Of a DNA stretch of 64,000 nucleotides, positions 55,935 to 63,157 are shown one piece after another. Numbering within the stretch: position 1 is the stretch's first letter; each line of letters begins with the position of its first letter. Both the position numbers and the translations under genes were made by a program. The notes beneath the pieces were generated by a model. That model had not been told where the DNA came from, ran no database searches, and saw nothing but the letters and a program-made list of their open reading frames with translations. This DNA is from Pseudooceanicola algae (GTDB taxonomy: Bacteria > Pseudomonadota > Alphaproteobacteria > Rhodobacterales > Rhodobacteraceae), in assembly GCF_003590145.2 (NCBI RefSeq), contig NZ_CP060436.1, forward strand, positions 1,770,001 through 1,834,000, written 5' to 3'.

Positions 55935-56576
55935 ATGATGATCGACCTATATACCTGGACGACCCCCAACGGCCGCAAGGTTTCCATTCTGCTGGAAGAA
56001 CTGGGCGTGCCCTATACGATCAAGCCCATCGACATCTCGAAGGACGAGCAATTCGCGCCCGAGTTCCTGGCCATCGCGCCGAACAACCGCATCCCGGCCA
56101 TCGTGGACCATGAAACCGGTGTCCACCTGATGGAAACCGGGGCGATCATGATGTACCTGGCGCAGAAATATGACCGCTTTCAGGCCAGCGGCGACGAATA
56201 CTGGCGCATGGTGGAATGGCTGATGTGGCAGATGGGCGGCCTTGGCCCGATGCTGGGTCAGGTGCACCACTTCGTGAAGTACAACCAGGGCAAGTCGGAA
56301 TATTCCGAAGCCCGCTATTCGGCCGAGGCAAAGCGGCTTTACGGAGTGCTCGATCGCCGCCTTGAGGGGCGCGATTACGTCGCCGGTGAAGGGCGCGGCG
56401 AATACACCATCGCCGACATGTCCATGTGGCCCTGGATCTCGCGTCATGACTGGCAGGGGATCGACCTTGCGGATTACCCGAATGTGCGCAGCTGGTACCA
56501 GCGCCTGCGCGCCCGTCCGGCGGTGCAATCGGGCTATCACCTGCCCAAGAAGGTCAACGAGATCCCCGAGGGCTGA
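55935..56576 (+). CDS. Glutathione S-transferase, YfcG/YghU (Nu) type
   Basis: 213 aa from the first of two adjacent ATGs (55935, 55938). N-terminal thioredoxin fold with TTPNGRKVSILLEELGVPY, where Thr-Pro-Asn is the Nu-class glutathione-binding motif, NRIPAIVDHE and the ETGAIMMYLA helix; the C-terminal helical domain has EYTIADMSMWPWISRHDW. Such enzymes often act as disulfide-bond reductases or cleave ethers. It ends the plus-strand block at a strong terminator. Confidence 0.87.
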   Translation: MMIDLYTWTTPNGRKVSILLEELGVPYTIKPIDISKDEQFAPEFLAIAPNNRIPAIVDHETGVHLMETGAIMMYLAQKYDRFQASGDEYWRMVEWLMWQMGGLGPMLGQVHHFVKYNQGKSEYSEARYSAEAKRLYGVLDRRLEGRDYVAGEGRGEYTIADMSMWPWISRHDWQGIDLADYPNVRSWYQRLRARPAVQSGYHLPKKVNEIPEG

Positions 56577-56583
56577 ATGCAAT

Positions 56584-56612
56584 TGCGCCCGGCTGCGGAT
56601 CAGCCGGGCGCA
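56584..56612. terminator. Bidirectional terminator between convergent operons
   Basis: TGCGCCCGGCTG-CGGAT-CAGCCGGGCGCA is a perfect 12-bp stem with a 5-nt loop. It lies between the GST stop (56576) and the stop of the minus-strand dehydrogenase (56620), so it can end both transcripts. Confidence 0.85.
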
Positions 56613-56619
56613 CGAGGCC

Positions 56620-57486
56620 TTAGAGAACTTCGAAGACCGAAGCGGTGTCGTAATCCTCGGGCAGGTCGGCCAGCGCCTTGGTGTAGAGCCGGCGCGCCTG
56701 GGCAAACAGCGGCGCGTCCCGGCCCCGTTTGGCCAGATCCGTTTCGATGAGGTCGAGATCCTTTTCGAACATCCGCAGGGTGGCCGAGGCCGGGCGATAG
56801 GCCGCCGAGATCATCAGCGGCATCCGCAGGTCCGACATCCGCGACTGCCCTGCCCCGGAGCTGAGCAGGTTATAGACCGCGTCCCGGTCCAGCCCGAGGG
56901 CATCGGCATAGGCAAGGGTTTCCGCCGCCGCCGCGTTGTGGACCGCGACCGCGTGGTTCGCCATCAGCTTCATGCGGATGCCCGAGCCGAAATCCCCGAC
57001 CTTCTGGACCAGTCGCGTGAACCCTTCGAGCACCGGCATAGCCGCGTCGATCGCCGCATTCTCTCCCGAGGCCATCATCACCAGATCCCCGGCCTTCGCC
57101 TGGCTCCCGGTGCCGCTGACCGGGCAATCGAGCAGGGTGATCCCTGCGCCGGCAAGCGTGTCGCGCAGGGCGATCTTGTCCGCCAGCGCGAAGGTGCCGG
57201 TTTCCACCACGATCTGTTCGGGGGTCAGCAGTTGCGCCAACTGGCCACCGACCGCTTGCAGAACATCGGGGCGCGAAAGCGAGATGACCACAGTTCCGCA
57301 GTCGGCAAGCCATTCTCCGGGGCCGTCATGGGTGGTGACGCCCAGCCCCTGCACCGCCGCGCGGGCGGCCTCCGTGGGATCGGCGCCATGCACCTGGAAC
57401 CCGGCCTTCAGCAGGTTGGCGGCATAGGAAGCCCCCATGATCCCCAGCCCGATGACCCCCACGGTGCCCTTTTGCGTCGTGCTCAT
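56620..57486 (-). CDS. Beta-hydroxyacid dehydrogenase family, copy 3
   Basis: 288 aa. VGVIGLGIMGASYAANLLKA, substrate loop DCPVSGTGSQAKAGDLVMMA and catalytic lysine in GSGIRMKLMANH. It is the last gene of the minus-strand operon and overlaps the quinone oxidoreductase stop by 4 bp. It is a third, distinct member of the family within 3.4 kb, on the opposite strand to copies 1 and 2. Confidence 0.87.
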   Translation of the reverse strand: MSTTQKGTVGVIGLGIMGASYAANLLKAGFQVHGADPTEAARAAVQGLGVTTHDGPGEWLADCGTVVISLSRPDVLQAVGGQLAQLLTPEQIVVETGTFALADKIALRDTLAGAGITLLDCPVSGTGSQAKAGDLVMMASGENAAIDAAMPVLEGFTRLVQKVGDFGSGIRMKLMANHAVAVHNAAAAETLAYADALGLDRDAVYNLLSSGAGQSRMSDLRMPLMISAAYRPASATLRMFEKDLDLIETDLAKRGRDAPLFAQARRLYTKALADLPEDYDTASVFEVL

Positions 57487-58490
57487 GACGTGCCCACCGG
57501 CAGCAGCAGGCTGGAGCCCGTGGTGCGCCCCGCCTCAAGGTCGTGATGCGCCCTGACGACATCGGCCAGCGGATAGGTCTGGTCGATATTCACCGCAATC
57601 GCCCCGCTGGCCACCATGTCAAAGATCGCCTCGGCCGCCGCGACCAGATCGCTGCGTTCCGCGATGTAGTCCGCAAGGGTCGGCCGGGTGAAATAGAGCG
57701 AGCCATTGTACTGAAGCTGACCGGGGGTGACCGCCGGGGCCTCGCCCGTGGTGGCGCCGAAGGACACGAACATGCCGTAGCGCCCAAGGCTTTGCAGCGA
57801 GGCGTCGAAGCTGGCCTTGCCGACGCTGTCATAAACCACCTGCACGCCCTTGCCGCCGGTGATCTCGCGCACCCGCGCGGCCACGTCTTCGGTCTTGCGG
57901 TCAATGGCATGGGCATAGCCGAGGCGTAGCAGTCGGGCACAGCTTTCGGCCCCTGCCGTGACGCCGATCATCCGCGCGCCAAGGGCCTTGCCCCATTGGC
58001 CCGCGATCTGACCGACCCCGCCCGAGGCCGCCCAGAACAGCACATCGTCACCGGGCTGCACCTTGTAGGTGCGGGTCAGCAGGTAATGCACCGTCGTGCC
58101 CTTCATCAGCACGGCGGCGGCGGTGCGCGCGTCGATGCCCTCGGGCAGTTTCACGGTACGCGCGGCGGGCAGGTTGCGATGGCGGGCATAGGCCCCCAGC
58201 ACCGGCCCATAGGCCACCGCGTCCCCGACGGAAAAGTCGGAGACGCCCTCGCCGATGGCAATCACCCGCCCGGCCCCTTCTAGGCCGAGAGGGCTTGGCA
58301 GGGACATCGTGTAGGTGCCCGAGCGCTGGTAGACATCCATGAAGTTCAGGCCGATCGCGTCCTGCACGATCTGGACCTCCCCGGGTCCGGGGGCGTCCAG
58401 CGGCGCCGTTTCCAGCTGCATGACCTCGGCCGCGCCCTGTTCGTGCATCACGATCCGCTGCGTTTCGGTTACGGTGTCCGGGTCGGTCAT
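57483..58490 (-). CDS. NADPH:quinone oxidoreductase-like MDR enzyme
   Basis: 335 aa zinc-free MDR. Substrate-domain start QIVQDAIGLNFMDVYQRSGT, nucleotide motif AASGGVGQIAGQWGKALGAR, and YFTRPTLADYIAERSDLVAA are typical of quinone oxidoreductase (QorA). No zinc-binding cysteines are seen. It reduces quinones or enones and may detoxify or process an aromatic product. It is coupled to DUF1330 and dehydrogenase copy 3 by 4-bp overlaps. Confidence 0.87.
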   Translation of the reverse strand: MTDPDTVTETQRIVMHEQGAAEVMQLETAPLDAPGPGEVQIVQDAIGLNFMDVYQRSGTYTMSLPSPLGLEGAGRVIAIGEGVSDFSVGDAVAYGPVLGAYARHRNLPAARTVKLPEGIDARTAAAVLMKGTTVHYLLTRTYKVQPGDDVLFWAASGGVGQIAGQWGKALGARMIGVTAGAESCARLLRLGYAHAIDRKTEDVAARVREITGGKGVQVVYDSVGKASFDASLQSLGRYGMFVSFGATTGEAPAVTPGQLQYNGSLYFTRPTLADYIAERSDLVAAAEAIFDMVASGAIAVNIDQTYPLADVVRAHHDLEAGRTTGSSLLLPVGTS

Positions 58491-58792
58491 TTGGTGAATT
58501 CTCCAGCCTCGAGGATGACGGTCTCCACCTCGCCGGCGCCGTTTTCGCGGCGATGACGGGCGGCCTCGTTGTATTCATCCGACTGGAAACAGCGCACGCC
58601 GCTGTCGAAATCGGGGAATTCGATCACCACGAAGCGCTTGAACTTTTCCGGGCCTTCCATGACCTGGAATTTTCCACCGCGGGCCAGGACCTTGCCGCCA
58701 TATTGCGCGATGATCGCGGGGACCTGGTCGGTGTAACGCTTGTAGGCGACGGGATCGTTGATCAGGGATCGGGCAAGCCAGAATGCGGGCAT
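58487..58792 (-). CDS. DUF1330 protein
   Basis: 101 aa, full-length DUF1330 with the family pattern PAFWLARSLINDPVAYKRYT, GGKFQVMEG and VVIEFPDFDSGVRCFQS. It has a ferredoxin-like fold related to dimeric alpha-beta barrels; the function is not established. It lies between the TRAP permease and the quinone oxidoreductase, so a small role on an aromatic or enone intermediate is likely. Confidence 0.87.
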   Translation of the reverse strand: MPAFWLARSLINDPVAYKRYTDQVPAIIAQYGGKVLARGGKFQVMEGPEKFKRFVVIEFPDFDSGVRCFQSDEYNEAARHRRENGAGEVETVILEAGEFTK

Positions 58793-58810
58793 TTGAAGGC
58801 TCCTTCTTTT

Positions 58811-60196
58811 CTACATCATCAGATTGGGGAAGAAATTCGCGATCTGCGGGAAGCAGATCAGCATCAGCACGACCAGCAGCATCACCAGCCAATAGGGTGC
58901 AGCGGACAGGAAGATATGCTGCACGCCGACCTCGGGGTCGTTGATCGAGGCCTTGACCGTATAGACCAGTAACCCGAAGGGCGGTGTCAGCAGCCCGGCC
59001 TCGATGGCGATGATGCCGACGATGGCAAAGCTCAGCTGGTCGAAACCGAAGGCCATGGCGACCGGTTCGACGATCGGCACCGTCAGCAGCATGATCGAGA
59101 TCGAGTCGATGATCATGCCCAGCAGGAACCAGACGACGATGATCGCGGTCATCACCATGAAGGGCGACAGGCCCGAGTTCACGATGCCGTCGCGGATGGC
59201 CGAGGTGACGCCCGTCATTGCCAGGGTCCGCGAATATAGCGCGGCCGTCAGCAGCAGGATCAGGATCGGCGCGGCAATCCGGCCGACCGAGAAGATGGCC
59301 TGGACGAAACCGCTCCACCGCATGCCGCGCAGCACGGCCAGCCCGAGGGCGAGCGCCGCCCCGGCCCCTGCCCCTTCGGTCGGGGTAAAGAGACCCATCC
59401 AGATGCCGCCGAGGATCGAGGCGACGATCCCGAACAATCCGAGGGCAGCCCCGAGCAATTGCATCCGCGGCAGGGGCTTGGAGGCGGTGTCCTCGAACTC
59501 GGGCAGGGCTTCTGCGCCCCCGGCATCGACAGAGGCCACCTTGCGGGTCGGGGCCTTGGCGTCCGGCCCTTCGCCGACAAGCGAGGGGCGCAGCAACGCG
59601 GCGATCACGATATAGGCCACATAGAAGGTTGCCAGCAGGACCCCCGGCGCGACACCGGCCAGGAAAAGACGACCGATGCTCTGTTCGGTCAGGATGCCCC
59701 AGACGATCATCAGAACCGACGGCGGGATCAGCATGCCAAGGCAGCTTGACCCGGCGATGGCGCCAAGCGCGAAGGCGCGATTATAGCCATGGGCGCGCAT
59801 TTCCGGGTAGGCGATGCGCGAGAACGCTGCCGCCGAAGCGATGGAGACCCCCGTCACGAAGGAGAACACGGTATTGCCCAGCACGGTCGCGATGGCGAGG
59901 CGGGCGGGGACGCGCCGCAGCCCCTTGTTGATCCCGATGTAGATATCGGTGATGACGCCGGATCGTCCCATGAATTCGCCCATGAGCATGAACAGGGGAA
60001 TCACGGCAAAGGTAAAGCTGCGCAGGGCTTCGGCCGAGGTCGATGCAAGCACCGCTTCGGTGATGCGCAGGCTGCCCGTGGCCATGTAGATGCCGACGGC
60101 GCTGGTCACGGCCAGGGCGATCGCCACGTGGAACCCAAGCAACACGAGGCTGATCAGCAGCGTGATCACCAGGAACGCGGTGGTATAGTCAAACAT
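58811..60196 (-). CDS. TRAP transporter large permease subunit (DctM), system 3
   Basis: 461 aa, DctM signatures VTGVSIASAAAFSRIAYPEM, GMLIPPSVLMIVWGILTEQS and GLLTPPFGLLVYTVKA. These are almost the same as in system 2 (31470-32786), so the two are paralogues. A polar insert of about 35 residues in the middle (PDAKAPTRKVASVDAGGAEA region) is specific to this copy. It follows dctQ by 9 bp. Confidence 0.9.
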   Translation of the reverse strand: MFDYTTAFLVITLLISLVLLGFHVAIALAVTSAVGIYMATGSLRITEAVLASTSAEALRSFTFAVIPLFMLMGEFMGRSGVITDIYIGINKGLRRVPARLAIATVLGNTVFSFVTGVSIASAAAFSRIAYPEMRAHGYNRAFALGAIAGSSCLGMLIPPSVLMIVWGILTEQSIGRLFLAGVAPGVLLATFYVAYIVIAALLRPSLVGEGPDAKAPTRKVASVDAGGAEALPEFEDTASKPLPRMQLLGAALGLFGIVASILGGIWMGLFTPTEGAGAGAALALGLAVLRGMRWSGFVQAIFSVGRIAAPILILLLTAALYSRTLAMTGVTSAIRDGIVNSGLSPFMVMTAIIVVWFLLGMIIDSISIMLLTVPIVEPVAMAFGFDQLSFAIVGIIAIEAGLLTPPFGLLVYTVKASINDPEVGVQHIFLSAAPYWLVMLLVVLMLICFPQIANFFPNLMM

Positions 60197-60205
60197 TGAA
60201 AACCC

Positions 60206-60706
60206 CTAAAGTTCTAGGTTGGCGAGGCGGAAGCCCAGGATCTCGGCCAGCAACAAGATGAGGTAGTTCAGACCGGCAAGCCCGGCCCCGATGATGATGG
60301 CAAAGCGTGCGGGCCAGACCGGCACACGCAGGGCGCCTTCGCCGTCGAATTCTCCGTTGGCGAGGGACCGCAACGCCGGGGTGATGCCCGCGTGCAGCAG
60401 GAAGAAGAAGATCCCCGCCCCTGCAGCCAGACACAGGATGAACAGCAGGCGCTGCACGGCGGGCGGCAGCATGTCGACCACGAAGGTGGCCCGCAGCATG
60501 GAGCCGCTTCGGATCGCATAGCCAACCTGCATGAAAACGATGATGACGACGGAATTGGCGACCAGTTCCTTGGTGCCGGACAGCGGTGTCCCGATCGCGC
60601 GGCAAACGATGTCGGCCAGGATCAGGAAACACAAGGCAAAGGCCCAGACGGCCCCGAGCACCATGAGGCTGCGGGTAAGCCAGTCGGACAGGCGTATGAG
60701 TAGCAT
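60206..60706 (-). CDS. TRAP transporter small permease subunit (DctQ), system 3
   Basis: 166 aa, four helices, with AIGTPLSGTKELVANSVVII corresponding to the same segment of the system 2 DctQ. GGAGA precedes the ATG. It forms the permease with DctM. A perfect hairpin lies upstream, between it and dctP. Confidence 0.88.
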   Translation of the reverse strand: MLLIRLSDWLTRSLMVLGAVWAFALCFLILADIVCRAIGTPLSGTKELVANSVVIIVFMQVGYAIRSGSMLRATFVVDMLPPAVQRLLFILCLAAGAGIFFFLLHAGITPALRSLANGEFDGEGALRVPVWPARFAIIIGAGLAGLNYLILLLAEILGFRLANLEL

Positions 60707-60741
60707 GACATCTCCGGATGAACGAGCGTTGCAAGTGGCAA

Positions 60742-60765
60742 AGGGGCGGCGGCAATGCCGCCCCT
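60742..60765 (-). terminator. Intercistronic hairpin between dctP and dctQ, system 3
   Basis: AGGGGCGGC and GCCGCCCCT form a perfect 9-bp stem with a 6-nt loop. On the minus strand it is followed by TTTGCC, so it could act as a partial terminator, giving more DctP than permease. Confidence 0.75.
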
Positions 60766-60783
60766 CCGATCATCTTGAAAAGG

Positions 60784-61848
60784 TCACTCGATCTCGTAGC
60801 GCACCGGCCATGTGTAGCCATGGGCTTCGGCACGATCCATCGCGAGGTTCAGAACCTCGGCGCCGGGCAGACCTTGCGCATCAAGGGCGGCGGCCTGTTC
60901 CTGGGGCCAGGGCGCCAGGGCCGTTGCCCAGTCGAGACGGGCCTGCGGGTCGATTTCCTTGACGGTGATAATATCGCGCAGTTCTTCGACCAGACGGTCG
61001 TATTCGGCGCGGTTCTTGCGGCCGGTTTCCTGTTCGAACTCGGCAGCGACCTCAAGCAGGATCGGCTTGACGTCTTCGGGCAGCGCTTCGAAGCTGTCCT
61101 TGTTCATGGTCAGCGCGTGCCAGGTGATCGACCCGAAACCGGTCAGCGTGTAGTAGGGCCCCGGTTCATAAAGCTTCAGGTTGAGCCAGGCCGAGGGGAA
61201 CATGATCCAGCCTTCGTAGACATTGGTCATCATCTCGGAATAGGCATCGGCCAGCGAGGATTGCACCGGCAGCACGCCGGCGTAATCGAGCCAGTTCAGG
61301 TTCAGTCCCGCGCCGGCGATCTTTTCGCCCTGGAGGTCATCCAGCGTCTCCCAGTCGAAGGACGTCCCGAGGTTGTAGCCACCGTCGGCAATGCGGGCCA
61401 GCAGCACCTGGTTGAACTTGTCCTCGAAGACGTCGGTCATGTAGGGGACTTCTTCGTAGACTTCCTGCGCGATCTGCAGGGACACTTCGGGGTTCATCGG
61501 CCCGAAGGGCAGCATGGCCTGGAAGGCATGCAGCGGCAGGTTCGAGGATTCAAAGCACATGCAGTAGCCGCCGATATCCAGGATGCCGTCCTGAACGGCA
61601 TCCAGAACCTCGGTCACCTTGACGATGGAGCCAGAATAGCCTTCGACGAAGTTGATCGTGTGGTCGGTCTGTTCCTCGACACGGGATTTCAGTTCTGCCT
61701 GGAAAAAGTCGATCATGAGACCGGCGTAGACCACGCTGGGCGGGTGGCCCGAACCGATGCGCAGGTTGATGTTATCCGCGTTGGCGGCAGTCACGCCGAG
61801 CACGCTGGACGCGGCGAGTGCCGCGCCCATGAATAGATGTTTCGTCAT
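60784..61848 (-). CDS. TRAP transporter solute-binding protein (DctP family), system 3
   Basis: 354 aa with a signal peptide ending AANA-DNI (residue about 25). LRIGSGHPPSVVYAGLMIDF, DIGGYCMCFESSNLPLHAFQ and WYLNLKLYEPGPYYTLTG-type segments parallel the system 2 DctP, with the same RIGSGHP opening and Cys pair. GGGAGGAT precedes the ATG. Ligand unknown; similarity of the pocket segments suggests compounds related to those of system 2. Confidence 0.9.
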   Translation of the reverse strand: MTKHLFMGAALAASSVLGVTAANADNINLRIGSGHPPSVVYAGLMIDFFQAELKSRVEEQTDHTINFVEGYSGSIVKVTEVLDAVQDGILDIGGYCMCFESSNLPLHAFQAMLPFGPMNPEVSLQIAQEVYEEVPYMTDVFEDKFNQVLLARIADGGYNLGTSFDWETLDDLQGEKIAGAGLNLNWLDYAGVLPVQSSLADAYSEMMTNVYEGWIMFPSAWLNLKLYEPGPYYTLTGFGSITWHALTMNKDSFEALPEDVKPILLEVAAEFEQETGRKNRAEYDRLVEELRDIITVKEIDPQARLDWATALAPWPQEQAAALDAQGLPGAEVLNLAMDRAEAHGYTWPVRYEIE

Positions 61849-61954
61849 GGTATCCTCCCTTGGACGAAAGCCGCCTTAACGCGCCCTGGGTCCTCCTCCC
61901 CTGGCGTGACAGCGGGTCTGGTTCGCGGGAAAAACGTCACCTTCCCGCAGGCGT

Positions 61955-62479
61955 TCAGGTCTCGTAGGTTCCCCGCGCCGGATAGTCATTGGCCAGCGCA
62001 TAGGGGGCCTTCGAAAGCAGGAATTCCAGATCCGGGCGTGGCCACGGCATATTGGCGATATCCACGAGGTAGAGCCGCCCATCGGGCCGGACCCAGAACA
62101 TGCCCGGTTCGGCAAAGATGTCCTGTTCGGTGTCCTTGAAGGCCTTGGAGATCCAAAGACCCCAGTCCTTGGCCATCTCGGTGGTCAGACCATAGCCGAT
62201 CCGCAGCCCGCCTGTCTCCCATTCCTTCTGGGACAGGGTGGCAAGCTCTTCATCGTTCATCGAGACTGCCACGACGCTGAAACCGGCGTCTTCGAACTTG
62301 TCGAGCATACCGGCCAGTTGACTGATGTAGGATTTGCAGACCGGGCAGTGATGGCCGCGATAGACCACGATCATGGTGAAGGCGTCGGGCTTTTCCTCGG
62401 CCAGGTCAAAGCGTCCACCGCCGACAAGCGGCAGGGACAGGGACGGTGTTGGTTGGTCGGGTGCAAGTTTATGCGACAT
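61955..62479 (-). CDS. Peroxiredoxin-like (AhpC/TSA) protein
   Basis: 174 aa thioredoxin-fold redoxin with a CPVC motif in YRGHHCPVCKSYISQL (Cys near residues 48 and 51). It probably reduces peroxides or acts as a thiol oxidoreductase in the cytoplasm; there is no signal peptide. It is 3 bp after a GST gene in the same operon. It fits handling of peroxide or quinone stress from the pathway. The 106-bp gap to dctP shows no clear promoter. Confidence 0.85.
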   Translation of the reverse strand: MSHKLAPDQPTPSLSLPLVGGGRFDLAEEKPDAFTMIVVYRGHHCPVCKSYISQLAGMLDKFEDAGFSVVAVSMNDEELATLSQKEWETGGLRIGYGLTTEMAKDWGLWISKAFKDTEQDIFAEPGMFWVRPDGRLYLVDIANMPWPRPDLEFLLSKAPYALANDYPARGTYET

Positions 62480-62482
62480 TGT

Positions 62483-63121
62483 TCAGCTCTCCTTTGCCCG
62501 CAGGCTTTCGTAGGACACCATGATCCCGTCCCCATAGGCCGGGCGCTGTTGCAGCCGGTCATAGTAGGCCTCGAGGGCCGGTAGGGAGGGGCGTTCGAAT
62601 TCCATGGTGAAGTAACGATAGAGGCTAGCTCCGATTACGATATCGCCAAGGGTCAACTGATCGCCGACCAGGAAAGAGCGCCCTTGCAAATGACCATCGA
62701 GCATTTCCCAGGCCACATTCAGGCGTTGCACGGCCGCGTCGCGGACCGCCGGATCCCGTTCGGCGCGGGGCAGACGCACCGTCTGGTAGAAGATGGTGAT
62801 GATCTGCGGATAGGCCTGGCTCTGGAACCACTCCATCCACATGTCGGCCTGGGCGATTTCGGCCGCCGACCCACCTTCGAACCTGCCGCCGGCATAGTTC
62901 CGCGCCAGGTAACGCAGGATCGCATTGGATTCCCACAGCACCAGGTCCCCATCCTTCAGGACCGGCACCAGCCGGTTGGGATTCATCGCGCCGAATTCCG
63001 CCGTGTCGAGCCCACCGAAGGCTCCACCCATTTCCTCCAGGTCATGGGCCGCGCCGAGCTCTCCCAGGAGCCAGCGCACCTTCTGAACGTTGATGGATGT
63101 CTTTCTGCCATAGAGCTTCAT
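62483..63121 (-). CDS. Glutathione S-transferase
   Basis: 212 aa. N-terminal domain KLYGRKTSINVQKVRWLLGE with Ser as the likely thiol-activating residue, NRLVPVLKDGDLVLWESNAI (Val-Pro and Glu-Ser motifs for glutathione), and a C-terminal helical domain with LVGDQLTLGDIVIGASLY. It differs from the GST at 55935. It may conjugate or cleave an aromatic or unsaturated intermediate. Confidence 0.87.
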   Translation of the reverse strand: MKLYGRKTSINVQKVRWLLGELGAAHDLEEMGGAFGGLDTAEFGAMNPNRLVPVLKDGDLVLWESNAILRYLARNYAGGRFEGGSAAEIAQADMWMEWFQSQAYPQIITIFYQTVRLPRAERDPAVRDAAVQRLNVAWEMLDGHLQGRSFLVGDQLTLGDIVIGASLYRYFTMEFERPSLPALEAYYDRLQQRPAYGDGIMVSYESLRAKES

Positions 63122-63157
63122 TCGGTGGGTCCTTGATTGTCTTCGGTGGCGGACGGA

